From Anseranas semipalmata (lineage: Eukaryota > Chordata > Aves > Anseriformes > Anseranatidae): a stretch of 64,000 nt of DNA. Within the stretch, counting starts at the first letter, position 1. Every line of letters begins with the position of its first letter. Location: assembly GCA_013399115.1 (NCBI GenBank), contig VXAA01006090.1:343291-407290 (forward strand), given 5' to 3'. This document shows positions 26,697 through 39,640 of this stretch, in pieces. The notes beneath the pieces are model-generated. The model was not told where the DNA came from and ran no database searches. It worked only from the letters and a program-made list of their open reading frames with translations. Both the position numbers and the translations under genes were made by a program.

Positions 26697-27745
26697 CATT
26701 ACCGAGAAACAAAAGAGCTAGAGATGAGGAAAAAACAAACCTGCAGTTGTCTTCCTCACAGCAAAGTATACGGGCCTTCCTTACTCTTCTAGATATATTC
26801 AAGTTACCTTATTTTATTCAAATCCTCCTTGCAGCTTGTTGGCTGTTGAAACCTCTGTCTGATCTGTCTCTCACAAGTTTCAAAGGTGGAAGAAGGAATG
26901 TGTTAAGATGATGTCTTAACTTGTCCAGACAACTCAAATTTTTCTAAAATGACTACCACTGTTCTATTCAAGGGCTGTACAACAGCTGAATATGAAAGCT
27001 GGTTGGCTGTGACAAGAAATGAAGCAGAACCAAGATGTTCATACTCATACTTAATTACTGAATAAATGAGAGTGATTGTGTGGTATGGTGATATAACCTG
27101 ACAGTACTTTCAACCTTGTATCTTCTTGGTGTATGCAAAGGTTTGTTCCTCCTTTCTCCTCAGTCCCTCCCCATTTTCATTTCCTGACTTTCACCTCTTA
27201 GGTTGTGTGGCATTAATTAAAATTATTAAAAGGAATGGTATGATAGGAGACAAACATACAAGTTACCATAATTCTGAAACCTATCTCAATTCTATCAGGC
27301 ATTCTTCCCGATATCCATGCAGCAAAGACTGCTTCTGCTCGAAGATGAGAGTTAATGGACAATTGTGAAGGCATGTTGAACTGAGGTCACAGAATTAAAT
27401 ATTATTTAAGAGCACAATATGCAGTGACACAAATGACATTTTTGCAGAGAAACGGCAACATTAGCCTCATAGCAAATGAATGATGTGCATCTTTCCCACA
27501 GTTAAACTGTTCTTTAATAGAGACAAATCATGAAAAAGGATGCAAAGACTTTTAAACACAAAGGAGATTACAACCTAAAACCTTAAGCTAAATTTTCACT
27601 TGTATTAATAAGGCTACTTTACATCACTGCTGTAGAAGAAAGGAATTGTTAAGACCTTTACGCTGTCAAGATGTCAAGAGTAGAGCAAAACACCTTTAAT
27701 ACAAATGAGAGAACCAGACCTAGCAAGGTTTCTAATCTAGGGGAA

Positions 27746-27906
27746 AATATTATATATATTGTATATATATAATGCATTATTATATTATCTATTACTATAT
27801 AATATCATACAACATATACATTTAATTCATCCATATATATATATATAAAAACATATATATTTATTCACCCATATATGTATGTTACATATTATATACGGAT
27901 GAATAA
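27746..27906. repeat. TA-rich microsatellite with inverted repeats
   Basis: A mostly TA/TATT sequence. Inside it ATTCATCCATATAT (27826 on) is partly repeated as ATTCACCCATATAT (about 27863 on) and mirrored at the right edge by ATATACGGATGAAT (about 27891-27904). This gives a potential long AT hairpin. Confidence 0.85.
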
Positions 27907-28159
27907 CATACTCCGAGCAGGGCACTCAGGGTGCAGATAGCCAATGATTGTCTTAGTTCCTCCCCTAAAACATGAAGTAATGCTTTTTCAGATTTCACTC
28001 TGAAATCTGAAGAGGACCAGAATTACCAGTAACCATGAATGTTGATGCTTTAAGGAATTTAAGCTAAACACATGAAATTGTATTCTTATGTTTTCAAATA
28101 TAGCACTAAAGCTAAAAGAGCTTGTTCTGCTCAGTTTACTTGCTTCTTCCAATCTTAAC

Positions 28160-28330
28160 AGCCTTTTAATTCATCATTATTTCCCATTATTAAAGAGCTT
28201 TCATATATTTGACATGCAAATTGCTAGGCATTTTGGCATGGCCCAGTCCACATGACAATCATTATTTAATTAGCTGTGTTACTGCTTATTTCAGAATATA
28301 CAAGGTCACTCCTCCGATCATATAAATCAT
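28160..28330. promoter_or_regulatory. Candidate conserved noncoding element with octamer-like site
   Basis: ATGCAAAT at 28214-28221 is a perfect POU/octamer site. TTAATTAG at 28266-28273 is a homeodomain core, and GCATTTTGGCATGGCCC lies between them. A POU plus homeodomain pair about 50 bases apart in repeat-free DNA is suggestive of an enhancer. Confidence 0.3.
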
Positions 28331-31094
28331 TACACAAATTCATTCCATCTAGAGAAACACAAACCACCTCAAAACATCTTAACTAAAAAACACTGACAAT
28401 TAAAAAAAAAATCAGTATCCATTAATGGCTATAAAGGAATACTACAGTAACTGGTAACTGTAGTCAGACTATGATAATTCAAAGATACCAGTTGGTGTAA
28501 TGGGAAAATAATTTTAATATTCACAACAGCAACAACAAAAAGGGATTTTTCAACAAACATTAATATTGAAATTCTCAGGAAATTCAGGGCACTCTTTGTT
28601 ACTGAAAATAATCTTGAATCCCCACTTACAGAAATGAACTTCAACTCTACCATGCCACAGACCTCCACAAATCTGATTTTGCACTGGTGACTTCAGGTAT
28701 CAGGACAAGTAAAGCCAACTGAACATCTGCATGAAAATAACTGAATGATTTTCCAGGCCAAAAATCAAATGACTTCTGGTAATGTTTTTCATTTTCAGTA
28801 ATGGAAGTTATTAATAACAAGCAAGAAAAAGCTATGTACCTTTTATGCAACTCAAAGTTTCCAGTGAGCAGAAGCACATCTCAGAAATATCAGCAGTAAA
28901 ATAACATGCAATAAAAAAAATCCATGGGCTCCTCAAATGTCAGTAGTAGCCTGAACATTTCAATCACCTTGCGCTGTCTCATTACCTACCCTGACAGCAT
29001 ATGCAGAAAGTAAGGAGAGCACAAACAGCGCTTCACAGAGGTAATGCAATTTATGAAACGAAGTGAGGTGGCACAAGAGACACCGGCACAATCTTTCAGA
29101 CCATCCTCACATTAGGGTTTGCTTCAGAAAGCAGTTCAGTCCCTTTCTAGAGCTCACAAACACTATCTAGAAGCACACAGACTAAATTACAATCTTCTGA
29201 CATGGAATTGTGTTTTACAGTCACAAACGACACCACCTTTCCTAAAGGAATTTATGCAGCACTGAGCTGATAAATCTGTAGAGGAAACAAAAACTCCTTG
29301 GAAAATACCTGCTTCTTTAATTCCCTCCCCATTCTTCCCCCTTTTAGTGAGTCTGATGTCTCACCTGCCTCACCTGTGAGTTTCTAAAGCTTTCCCAAGC
29401 AAGACTTCCATCCTCAGAAGGTTCTGCTACATCACAGCCCGTTAAAAAACTAATTGCATTTTGTCTCAGCTCTCTCCATCCCTGTGTTGGCAGCCACAGA
29501 CTGAAGAACATCACTTTACAACTGTACGGTTCCGGTACCACATGGGAAGACCTGAGATGTGCCCTTGACCTGGTACTGAAGTCCTCACCTGACACAATCA
29601 GTATTTCATGCTCAGGTAAGCTCTCTCCTCCCGTTCTTCCCCCACACGTTGCGCTGTAGTCAAAGAAGTTACATTAAGGTGATGGACTCTTTAGGCTTGT
29701 AGTACTCTGTCATAAACAATCACTTTGGTACAGCTACAACCAAGAGAGCACTTAGATGCAGGCTTAGCTAGGTCTTCCATTAGTTCTGTTAAAACCAACA
29801 AAGAATGCATGAGCTTAAAGTTATTTTCATGTGTAAATGCTCTGGAACAGGATCGATATTCCTACTGTAACATCACCCCTACAACTTCATTTTTTTCCAG
29901 TTCATCAGGCAGTTCCCATTTCTGGCAAAATACACCTGATATTTTCAACAAATAGCATGAGTATTTACAATCTCTTTTACTGAAATTCCTCAAAAGAAAA
30001 ACAAAACTCACAAATTGCCTCCCCCCCAATATTTTTATTGTTAAGAAAAATTTAAGTTGAAGGGGAAATCCTCAGTGATGCTCCTGAGTTTCTTTAAAAT
30101 ACTGCTGCATGCCAATAAAAAAAGTTATGCAAAATGAATTTGCATAAAATCTTCTTGTCTTCTTGTCTATTCAAGAAGAACAGTATTTTCAAAAAGCATT
30201 AAATAACTTGAGTTGTTTTTTTTTTAAACAATGTTGTAATAAAAAGCTTATTACAATTCAAAGACAAAATAGAATCTCACAGATATGCTACAGCACCATC
30301 AGTCAATGCAGAGTAAGCAAAAGAAATTTTTTTCCTTAAATACACTCTGTGTGATGAGGCATTATTGCACTTACTAGCAAAACCTGTCAAATAACCTTCC
30401 CATTGTATTTCCGCTCTCTCTGAAGCACTGCCCTCACTACCCTTCCTGCTTCACAGCTGGAGGGGCTGGTCAGCAGTGCCATGCATTGGAAAACTACCCA
30501 ACTAAACCACCTGAGGTTCGAGTCTGTAGAGAACCAGCACAGCATACTGCCTTTCACAACGCTACCGGCCCACCTCATCAAACAGAGCTGAATTTCACAA
30601 GTCTCAATAAATGCAACAGTACAAACAATATCCCCTGGTAATACAATGACTGAAGAAGTAAGATTATTTATCATTGTGCTTTGCAAAGGGAACTTCTTTG
30701 GAGCAGCAGGAGGCTTTTTTCTATATAGATAGAGAAAGAAAAAAAATCTTCCTTGATTGGCTCTTTGATGTTAACAAAAGGCTCTATTCTATCCTCAGTG
30801 TGAGAAAAGTTTCCCGTAACACTAAAAGAAGTTACACATGCACATGGGAGAATGTTCACCGTAATCTCTTGCAATAGCATCCTTCCATTTTTACAGCTTT
30901 CCACCTACATTCACCTTCTGAGGAGAAAAACATCCTATGTGTTTAAAAGTTAAAGGAAGCCAGTGTATCTAAAGGATGTAACTTAAAGCATGCAGCTAAA
31001 CTGATCAACTCCAGGGTCTAGGTCTAACCACATAATCTCAGCAGCAAGTCACATTCTGTAAGTATTTATGAACACATGGACAGGAAACAGAAGC

Positions 31095-31220
31095 TTACAA
31101 CTGGAGTCAGACTTGGCTTTCATACCTGAGTTTAAAACCCAGCTCTCGCACTGAGTAAGCAGGAGAATTAGGTATCACCTAATTTCCACTCATTTTCAAG
31201 ATGGAAGTGGTACATGTGTT
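31095..31220 (+). repeat. MIR-like SINE fragment
   Basis: GGAGTCAGACTTGGCTTTCA followed by CTGAGTTTAAAACCCAGCTC and TCGCACTGAGTAAG matches the MIR B-box/core phrase (ggagtcagac-tgcctgggttcaaatcccagctctgcc-acttac). The tail ACTCATTTTCAAGATGGAAG fits the later 'ctcatctgtaaaatgg' part. Confidence 0.55.
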
Positions 31221-32055
31221 TAAGGCAGTTCCACCCTGTGTAAATGTAAGATCTTCCAACACGCAACAAGCTACAACCCCACTACACTGATGAAAAGCTA
31301 TGAAGGAATACTGGGGAACATTATGTTAACGAAGGACATGCACCTCAACTTCCATCCTCAACAACTTTCCACATCAGTTTTAATGCAATCACTTGTTTGC
31401 AACTCCACTGCTTTTTCCTCATGAAAAAATCAGATTCTTCTGTACGAGCATTGCATTTTCCAAATAAAGGGAGTTGTGGCTGAAATGCTGATTACCCAGA
31501 AGAAACCATAACAAAAGCAAATGTAATAAACTACACAATATATGCAGTTTCACTGCAAATGCAGCCCTAGCCATGAGAACAGGAATGTCTATTGAGTCCC
31601 ATTACATATAGGAAGAATAAGGATATTTATGAATGGGCAGTACCTGCTTGTGCTTATTGCCCTGGGAGAAGCATATATATTTGTATTAGCTAGTGGACTT
31701 GAGTAAGTTCCACACATTTACTTTGTTTCAGAAGAATACACAAGCTATGACACAGTCCAGGATTTAAGGCTCATCCAAATCAGTATCATTTTTTTGTGGG
31801 AAGGAAAAAAAAAAAAATCCATACTCAGCTAATATGTGCATACATTTGAGTACATGCTCCATTCTGCAATATAATGCGCAGTGAATCCTTGATTGACTGT
31901 GCTACTTGGTATGACTCAAAATCTCCTTTTCTTGAGGACATTTCCATGAATACTCTCACAATTAGACAAATACGTATCACCAGATATTTATCAGAAACCT
32001 CCTTTATTTAGAAGTAACTCCTCTCCTGTGAATAAGCACTCAAAAAAATAATTGC

Positions 32056-32075
32056 TTTTTTTTTTTTTTTTTTTT
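32056..32075. repeat. Poly-T run
   Basis: About 20 consecutive T. Other T runs of 10 or more are at about 4180-4198, 5010-5022, 12630-12641, 44397-44408, 45429-45440, 45642-45654 and 46518-46530. They are fewer than the long A runs on this strand. Confidence 0.85.
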
Positions 32076-32159
32076 GCTATTTCTTCTCTTTTAAATTACT
32101 AGAACCTTAAGACTTCAGTATTCACTGAAGAATTACATACTTTCTTGCACTGGAGATGC

Positions 32160-32268
32160 ATAAAAATGTAAGAATCCTGGAAAAAAACAATCAAAATGAA
32201 CAGTCAGACTAAAGAGATCTGTGGTCTGTCTAATTTAACCTCTGGCCCTAACAGGGACTCATACCACA
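32160..32268 (-). repeat. Second ancient CR1/L3-like tail, opposite orientation
   Basis: The plus strand reads CAGTCAGACTAAAGAGATCT, then a GTCTGTCTAATTTAACCTCT block and GGCCCTAACAG. This parallels the antisense of the same tail (ggtcagaccaaaggtccatctagcccagtatcctgtctctgacagtggcc, shortened here to its landmarks). It is more decayed than the copy near 3.2 kb. Confidence 0.4.
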
Positions 32269-35200
32269 GAGGAGAAAGGTATATTGTAATGCATAAGTAC
32301 ACAATGACATGCCCATTGTAAACTTGTTTGGGGGGGGTATGGAGGGTGTTAGCCCAACTTCTGTTAATGTGCCAGTTCTAATCACACATTTAAATGTCTG
32401 TTTTTCTTTTTTAATTTATGCATTTAGACTAAGATATCTGTTTTGCCACAAATTCCCAAAGTTAATTATATATTGTGTATATATATGTTTCAGTCAGTTA
32501 TCTCCATTTATTGCCTTTCAATGTAGTTCTTTGTTCTTCCTGTAAGTTAAAGCACATGATTTATTTACACATACACACACCCCACTGACTGCTCATCCTC
32601 TAACCTATGCTAGTTCCAATTCTTTCAGTACCTTGTCATAAAGAATTTCTTCCAATGCCACCAATCATTTCTGTTCATCCTGCAGACCTTAATTTTTACC
32701 GAATTTTCCTAAGTGTTGCAGAACAAAGTGCAGCATTCCTATCATAAAGCATCATGATGTAAACCTGTGGTAACTACTATCCAGGAATCACTGCTCTTTT
32801 ACTCTTATTAAAAAAAAAAAAGACAAACGATCATTTTGTAAGAGCCATACAAAAGCCTAACATGCTACCTATTTTTTCTGCAGCAAATGTAGTTAATTTA
32901 ACATTCAGCAACATGTAATTAGGTCAATTTATGTACTTGGAAGATTTTACTTGCATTTGTCAGCTGCAAAATTTCCTCTGCCATCACAGTATCCATTCCC
33001 CAAGCTTTGCTAAACACCCCTAGAGTTCCTCAGCCTTCCTCCAATTCATTTTTTATCACCCACAGATTCTACCATCTCTTTAGCCACTTCAAACACAAAA
33101 TAATAGTCTGGTTTAACTACTTCATCAGACCTAGCTGTATAGACACTCATAACAAGACAAAATCTATACAGTCTATCATCTTGTGTACCTTTCTTTGCCT
33201 CTTCTTCCTAGGAAGGTTCTACTCTGAACGGGGAAAAGGTCCACAGATAGCGTATGACCCAGCAAACCCTTTCTATTGCAACAGATTTTATACAAAACAG
33301 AGTGGAATATTACAGCAGGCAGCAATATAACCCAGAAAGAAAAGGAGAGATTATGCTCTGATGTGAATCATCAAATTCTCAAATACTTCACTAAGCCTGT
33401 CTGGCTGCTTTTACCACCACCAACTGATGCATCTTCTTTCTTCTCAGTCCTTAGTGGGGCAATCCAAAACTGGGGCAACAATCCAGCTTGAAATACTACA
33501 TACTAGTGAAACTCATTCCTGTTGTTGAAAAAACATTTGCCCCCAAAGGCAATCATATAACCTCAAAATCCTGCAAACAGCAATGCTTATAAGAGCTCAC
33601 ATGTGCCTCCCACAAAACCTATATCCATCTAAACGTCAGCTCACAAATGTACCTAAGATGTATAAAGAAAGCACTTCCATTTCTGGGATTTTAGAGTTCT
33701 TCGGTACACTAGGTTGCAGTCAGCTTTCAATAAGAAATTGCTCCAATGGGTCAGACAATTTTACAGCAGAAAATACTAAATTTAGATTCCTTTCTCTCTT
33801 TTTCTTTTTAAACTTCTTCCACATTTTTAACAGCTTGTCCTTGCTTACTTCAGCTATTGTGCCTCCATCTAAAATCATCAGAATCAGTGATTCAGAAATA
33901 CTCCTATGGGAATCTTTTCTTTCTAAAAGCACAGTATCAGATGGTCATGTCTATCTTAAGAAATAGCTTTCCAAAGCAAAAATAGCATTGATCTCTATCA
34001 TTCTGAACGCAGCATCTGACTACATCCAAGGAGGAAATACATTCCACCTTCCTAATACTTATTATCAGCTTTAAAGTATCAGAACAGTAACAAGTAATAA
34101 ACCACAAATGCTATTGAAACTAGGCAAGCAAAGCACTCCAGTAACTTAAAATGTAGGACATACCATCATAAAATGTTTAAGAGAAGAAATTTTGAATTGA
34201 ATATTCTAGAAAAGGAATAGTAAGTTACTTCTTTTCTAGAGTGGATCAAAATGGTAAATGCTAGATGTAAAAGCGAGATGGAGAACAAGAATGTAGCTTC
34301 CTTTCTTCACTAGACTACCACCCCACATCCATAACTTGTTCCTTCAGACTTCATGTAACAAATTGCCAGTTGCATGCCATTTTCATAGTCTGCAGTTTTT
34401 TTTGTACTATTACTACTTAACCATCTCAACTTTCACTTAAATTTTAAAAACCAAAAGTTTCTCAGCCCTGTGACTGACATGTAAAACACTTGAAAATGCA
34501 TGAACCTTATCAACTCATAAAAACAAAAAATTGTAATAGTTTTTTCATTTCAACTTATTTTTTCTTGTCACCCAAAAGAACTTTTATTTTTAAATGTCTA
34601 GAGTAGATAACTGAGAATGGTGATGTCTTTGTGCATTTAACTCCTGAACATCATTGCTAGATCTTTCTAAAAAGAAAAAAAAAAAAGCTATCTACCAAAT
34701 ACAATATGTGAATTATCTACATACACATGAATCTTGTGAAAGACAGACCTTAACCAAAAGCCTCCATAAGTCTGCATAATAACACCACGCAACAAATTGC
34801 TCAGCAGGCTTTGGATCAGGCTTTCTGGCTGCCCTCCCAGCAAGCCATCCTGTCACAGGTCTGAAGAGGTTCAGGACAAAGATACTGGTTCTTTACAGCC
34901 TCTGTTTTGTGAGGACCTAATATAATGTGGTTCCGATCAGACGTAGATGAGCAAACAGTTCACTTTTCTTCATCACTAACACAGGTTAAAAAATTATCCT
35001 CGAGTCCTCTGAAGAGTATACAATGTGGTATTGAACAGACTGTTTCGTTCTTCATTACTCAAAGGCATTTCAATATAAACCCATTCCTATTCACAGAAGA
35101 CCTCAAGTAAATGTGCATGCAATCCCACTGGCATCAGCAGGGGCTTTGGTCTAATCATCAAGTACCCCCACGGAATATATACCTTCTGAAAGGGCTTCGG

Positions 35201-36764
35201 TCACTCTATACATAGGAGTTGCAGAACACTTGCTGGAAATAGAAGAATACATATGCTGTACGAATGATGAATAATGAAGATGTTGAAACATCAGAGATAA
35301 CACAAGCATAGTTTATGTCCTGAAGCAGACAAAACCGTCAATGTTCTAGTGCAGGTTCTCCTACATGCAATCGGTGGCACAGGCTTTTGCACAACCTCCA
35401 AGCAAAACCACCTTCTGTAGGACGAAAGTTCTTTGTTTGGTAGAAGCCTCACTCCTGTGCAAGCAGTGTCAACCACAGCAAAGAAGAGCTGGCTATAAAT
35501 TGGACAGATTAAATGGACTGAATTTTCAACCATTCTGGCCACAATTCCCCAGATAACAAAACCAGCAATTCGCTAGCATGTTTTTTTCTTTCTCACATTT
35601 AAAAAAGAAAATATTTCCCCTTCTTGTCTTCCCACCTCCTTCCCCAAGACACCACAATTACCAGTTTTCAGCTGAACCCTAATAGTAGAGATGAACTCCC
35701 TACCATAAGGAAATACCCTGCCAGCATATTGCATGTTCCTTTAACAAAATGAAGAAATAAGCAACAACAAAAGAAGGACATTTCCAAATAAGTTTTACAC
35801 TAAAAAAAAAAAAAAAAGAAAAGAAAAGACCGATTCCACCTGCATGGAATCAACTACATTAATCCTAAGTAAACAAACCACTAAAACTCAACAAAATCCA
35901 TACTCCTATACAACAGGTTAAGAAAAAAAAGGCAAAGTGAAAGAGAAATCAGGAAAGTGTTTGCAACAAATACAAGGTGGAGCATACTTTCATCAAAAGT
36001 GAGAGATAAAATTTAAAAAGGGGGAAGGAGGCTACATTTGCAAAGTAGTTTTTTCTTCCAAAGTGATAAACAACTTTTAAAACATCCAATGTGATTGAAA
36101 ACTTGAGTTTTATCTTAAGTTTTATAAAACGAACCTTACTTTTACTTGTCTCTTATCTCTGGACCCGAGCAACAGTTCACAACCAGAAAGGTCTGCTGTT
36201 CAAGGCAATTTTCACACTTTAGTACATTGACTTTGGCCCAGTCGAAAGGAAACACTGCTTTCAGACATGATGAATTATCTTTTTGACATAACAGACAGGG
36301 CTGCTGCTTCTCTCTGAGCTCAATCTTTATTTCATGGTCATTTCTATCAAATCAGTGCTAGTGGTGATACATCAAATGCTTAGAATTTCAATGAAATTGT
36401 CACTACAAAGGTTTTCAAACTTCTGCAAATTTTCTGCATTTGGCTTATTTTGCTTGTGGTTTAGTCTCAATGTCTTTCCCTAAGTGTTTAGCCAACACTC
36501 CTGGGTGGTTTCCAGCACAGCTCAGTCTCCTTGGCAGCTCTGTGACTAAGGCAAGTTTGGGGCAAGAAGGGGCCTGTCCAACATTTCCTGCTCTTAAGAT
36601 TTCATGGTTGTTAACAGAGTGAGCTCTGTGCTTGTGTGCTGATCCTGGGTGCAGCCCAGGTTGTTTTGTATTTCTGAGTATGGCCCAATGGCAGGCTTTG
36701 CTTTTTGCAGCAAGTTGAAAAGGTCAACAGGCAGTTGGCAGTTATGGGTTGATAATAAAACTAA

Positions 36765-36880
36765 ATATGTGTGTATATATATAGTTTAAGTACATATATA
36801 AATAGTTAATATATAATAGTTACATATAAACAAACTGTATATTTACATAAAAATACACACATATATAGAACATACAACAC
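36765..36880. repeat. TA-rich low-complexity region
   Basis: Interrupted TATA/TACATA repeats following ATGTGTGTATATATATAG. No other content was seen. Confidence 0.85.
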
Positions 36881-37799
36881 AATAATTAACAGTATTAGCT
36901 TATTACATCTAATTACATCAATAGCCATAAGACACTAATAGATAGAAGTCACATTTTAGGTATTTATTTGATCCTATAAAAATTGCATCCTCTTAATTAT
37001 GGTACCTCCACTCATTCTCTACATAACTTTATACATTCTTCTTCTCAAAGAACCCTTCCTCTCTTTCACATAATATTACAGCATATTCAATTTCAATACC
37101 TGGTAACAGAGCACTTACTTTGCAAGAGTACCTTTCTGATAGCTCATCTCTTGTACATACGTATTGTTTTGTAGAGAAATAAAGCCAGATGATGTCAAAC
37201 CAGTTTTCTGAAGCTACCATTTCAGAAAAATCATGCTCAATTAAGAAAAATACGGCTGCATAATTTTTAACAAAACAATACGGTATCTGATGTGATGCAT
37301 TAACGGTCCATAATGTTATTGAACAGGACTACAAGAGAGACACTTTACTTGCACTTCCTTGTCAGACAATTACTCTTTGCTACTGTAATACTTCATGTGC
37401 ATACTTCCAAGGAAGACTCATGAACGCACAGGTTCATTAAGGGAATGAGAGAATCGATTGTAAAATGGAAAAGGCCGAGTGAGGTCATATTTCAAAGAGA
37501 TGAATATGGTACACTCCATTATGTTGTAATCAGCCTCTCTCTTTCATCCTAAGAACTGTAATAGTCTATCCTAATTTTCAAAAAAAAAAAAAAAAAAATT
37601 CACTGCCTGCATCCTACCTTCATCCCAAATACAGTGAGGAATTCAAATGTGCTGCAGGCAGTTTCCATTTACCATGGTCTTTGGAGCAGACGGTATTGAT
37701 GTTGCTGACCATTTTTCTCCTTAATAAGAAAAACATTCAAATGCTACTAATATTGCTGCCTTGGCAAACCACATTTAATAGATGGGACTTGCCCTGTAC

Positions 37800-38180
37800 A
37801 TGACACACAGAACATCAATCAAGGCTGAATTTTATTTCAATTTATTATGGTTGCTGTCTAAATGAAAAAATGCTTATATCGTTAAAATGTCTTACAATAT
37901 AAATGTGCAAATGATGCAATCACCCATTTTGTGAGAAATTTCTTATTTTGATTAAAAATATCTACAGTTGAACTTCTAAATATTTAATAAATGTAAAAAC
38001 AAAAAAACACAGGCACATTAAGAAACCTCAGTAATTGGTATCCGATGCAATATCATGGTTTTGTGCTCGATAGCTTTTATCTTTAGGAGATGAGTTTATT
38101 AGGCATTCTTCTTTTAAAATAATAAAAGCTGCCTTTTTGTTAAAGTCATCTAGAATAAATTACTTTAATTTTGACTTCGT
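37800..38180. promoter_or_regulatory. Candidate conserved noncoding element
   Basis: A long repeat-free AT-rich block with TTTCAATTTATTATGGTTGC near 37837, ATGTGCAAATGATGCAATCA near 37902 (POU-like and C/EBP-like), and AATAATAAAAGCTGCC near 38119 followed by AATAAATTACTTTAATTTTG. The texture resembles ultraconserved enhancer sequence. Unproven. Confidence 0.3.
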
Positions 38181-38388
38181 TCAGTACTCGCATGTGGTCT
38201 GTTGTTTTTTTTTGTGGGCTTTCTTTTGATTTTGAAGTTATCATTCATTACAGGTCTTTGCTTGCTGTATCCAGCTGTCTCTAGCCTCTGTACCAACTGG
38301 CCTGCAAAAGCCCTCTTAGCTTAAGGAACGCTGGACACCACACCATTACCAAGGGGTAGAAAATAGCATCTTATAAGAAAAGAGACAA

Positions 38389-38443
38389 TACTCAATTTTA
38401 TAATTGAGTAGGGTGCCCGAATCTGCCCCAGCACTGGGGGCAG
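38389..38443. other. Two adjacent perfect hairpins
   Basis: Arm TACTCAATT (38389-38397) and AATTGAGTA (38402-38410) flank a 4-base loop. Twelve bases on, CTGCCCC (38423-38429) and GGGGCAG (38437-38443) flank a 7-base loop. They could be a folded-back repeat relic or a structured RNA segment. No known RNA family was recognised. Confidence 0.6.
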
Positions 38444-39640
38444 AATTTAAGGCTTGGCACAGTTCTGCTGTCACATGCAGCAAGTGATTTCACCAGGTCT
38501 TCACTGCGATGACTGCTCTCCTAACTGCCCTGTCCAGAATCGCAAAAAGCTACGCACGCAAGGTAACAAATGGTCTTGCGGCAGGAGAGCACTATAGGCT
38601 GCCATAAAAGCCAGCTAAACCCAATGGTATTTAAACCTCATTAAACTGTCATATACTGTCTCTATATATTTCCTTCCACATTACTGCTTATTAACATGCA
38701 ACTATTATACAAATACAAACCTCCCCCATGATAAACAGATGGCTCTTCCTGCTGTATTCGTTTGGAAATGCTCAAGTGTCCAGAGCCCAAATGTAGTTAC
38801 ACAGAGGAGGCCAAATGTTACAAGATGTCATAAGCATGTAGCAGGCCAGAAAACAAAACAAAACAGTTTTTACTAGAAAATGAGTTTAGCATGGTTATGT
38901 AGGCAACTTTCTGATGTTTTCTTACTTGGGCAAAAGTATCTCGAATGGAGTTTGGACACTGCAAGTGAAAGACTGAACTGCAAAAATGGTCTCTCAAAGC
39001 ACACAGCAAACCTTGACAGGATGTGATACACTTGAACAGAAGGGCAGTATGGTTACACAGTGCATCATGGAGTTCTGTAGTTTGTAAGGTAACCACCACT
39101 CCTGCAGAAGCCCAAGCACCTTTAGTAAGAGTGAAGAAGGCATGCAAGACTATTGCCTTGCATTGTGTTTTATGATAGCCAAGAACTGAAGAGCAATTTA
39201 AGCTTGGCCTGTTAAAAAACAATGGATAAATAACTGGAAATGAAGGAAGTGTGGGAAAGCTACATGACAGATAAATGGGACTTGTATAACATTGCATATT
39301 GTAAAGGTTGCCAGAATGTGTTGAAAGAAGAAGAGCCAGTTAAATCACATCCTGCTGCAGCTGTCCAACTTCATAGCTAAATTGTTCATATTAATTTCAT
39401 TAAACAATTAAAGAAGGAAATCCAAAATATTATTACAAGTATGTTGGCTTGACACCGTCTCTTTTGCAGATTTAATAACAGATACACTACTCTCAACTTC
39501 AAAGGGTGACAAATTTATACAAATTGGGGGAATTCACAACCTCAGGGCCACAAAGTCACTGTCATATGGAAACTTCTACAAAATCCGCACTACGCTATAC
39601 CTTTCTGACAGACATTTTAGAAAAGGAAGGAAGGATATTC

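Larger units (their letters stand above)
11930..31094. other. Long noncoding stretch
   Basis: Apart from the patches listed separately (14.2, 15.2, 17.9, 19.0, 20.2-21.0, 26.6, 27.8, 28.2 kb) I see no genes, RNA genes or recognisable repeats. The longest frames are 138 codons (19185-19601, plus) and 131 codons (20666-21061, minus), both without motifs. Confidence 0.55.

Noticed and set aside
30470..30560. Possible tRNA gene or tRNA-derived SINE
   Set aside because: GGTTCGAGTCT at 30515 looks like a B box, but the flanking bases do not pair into a T-arm and no proper A box or acceptor stem is present.
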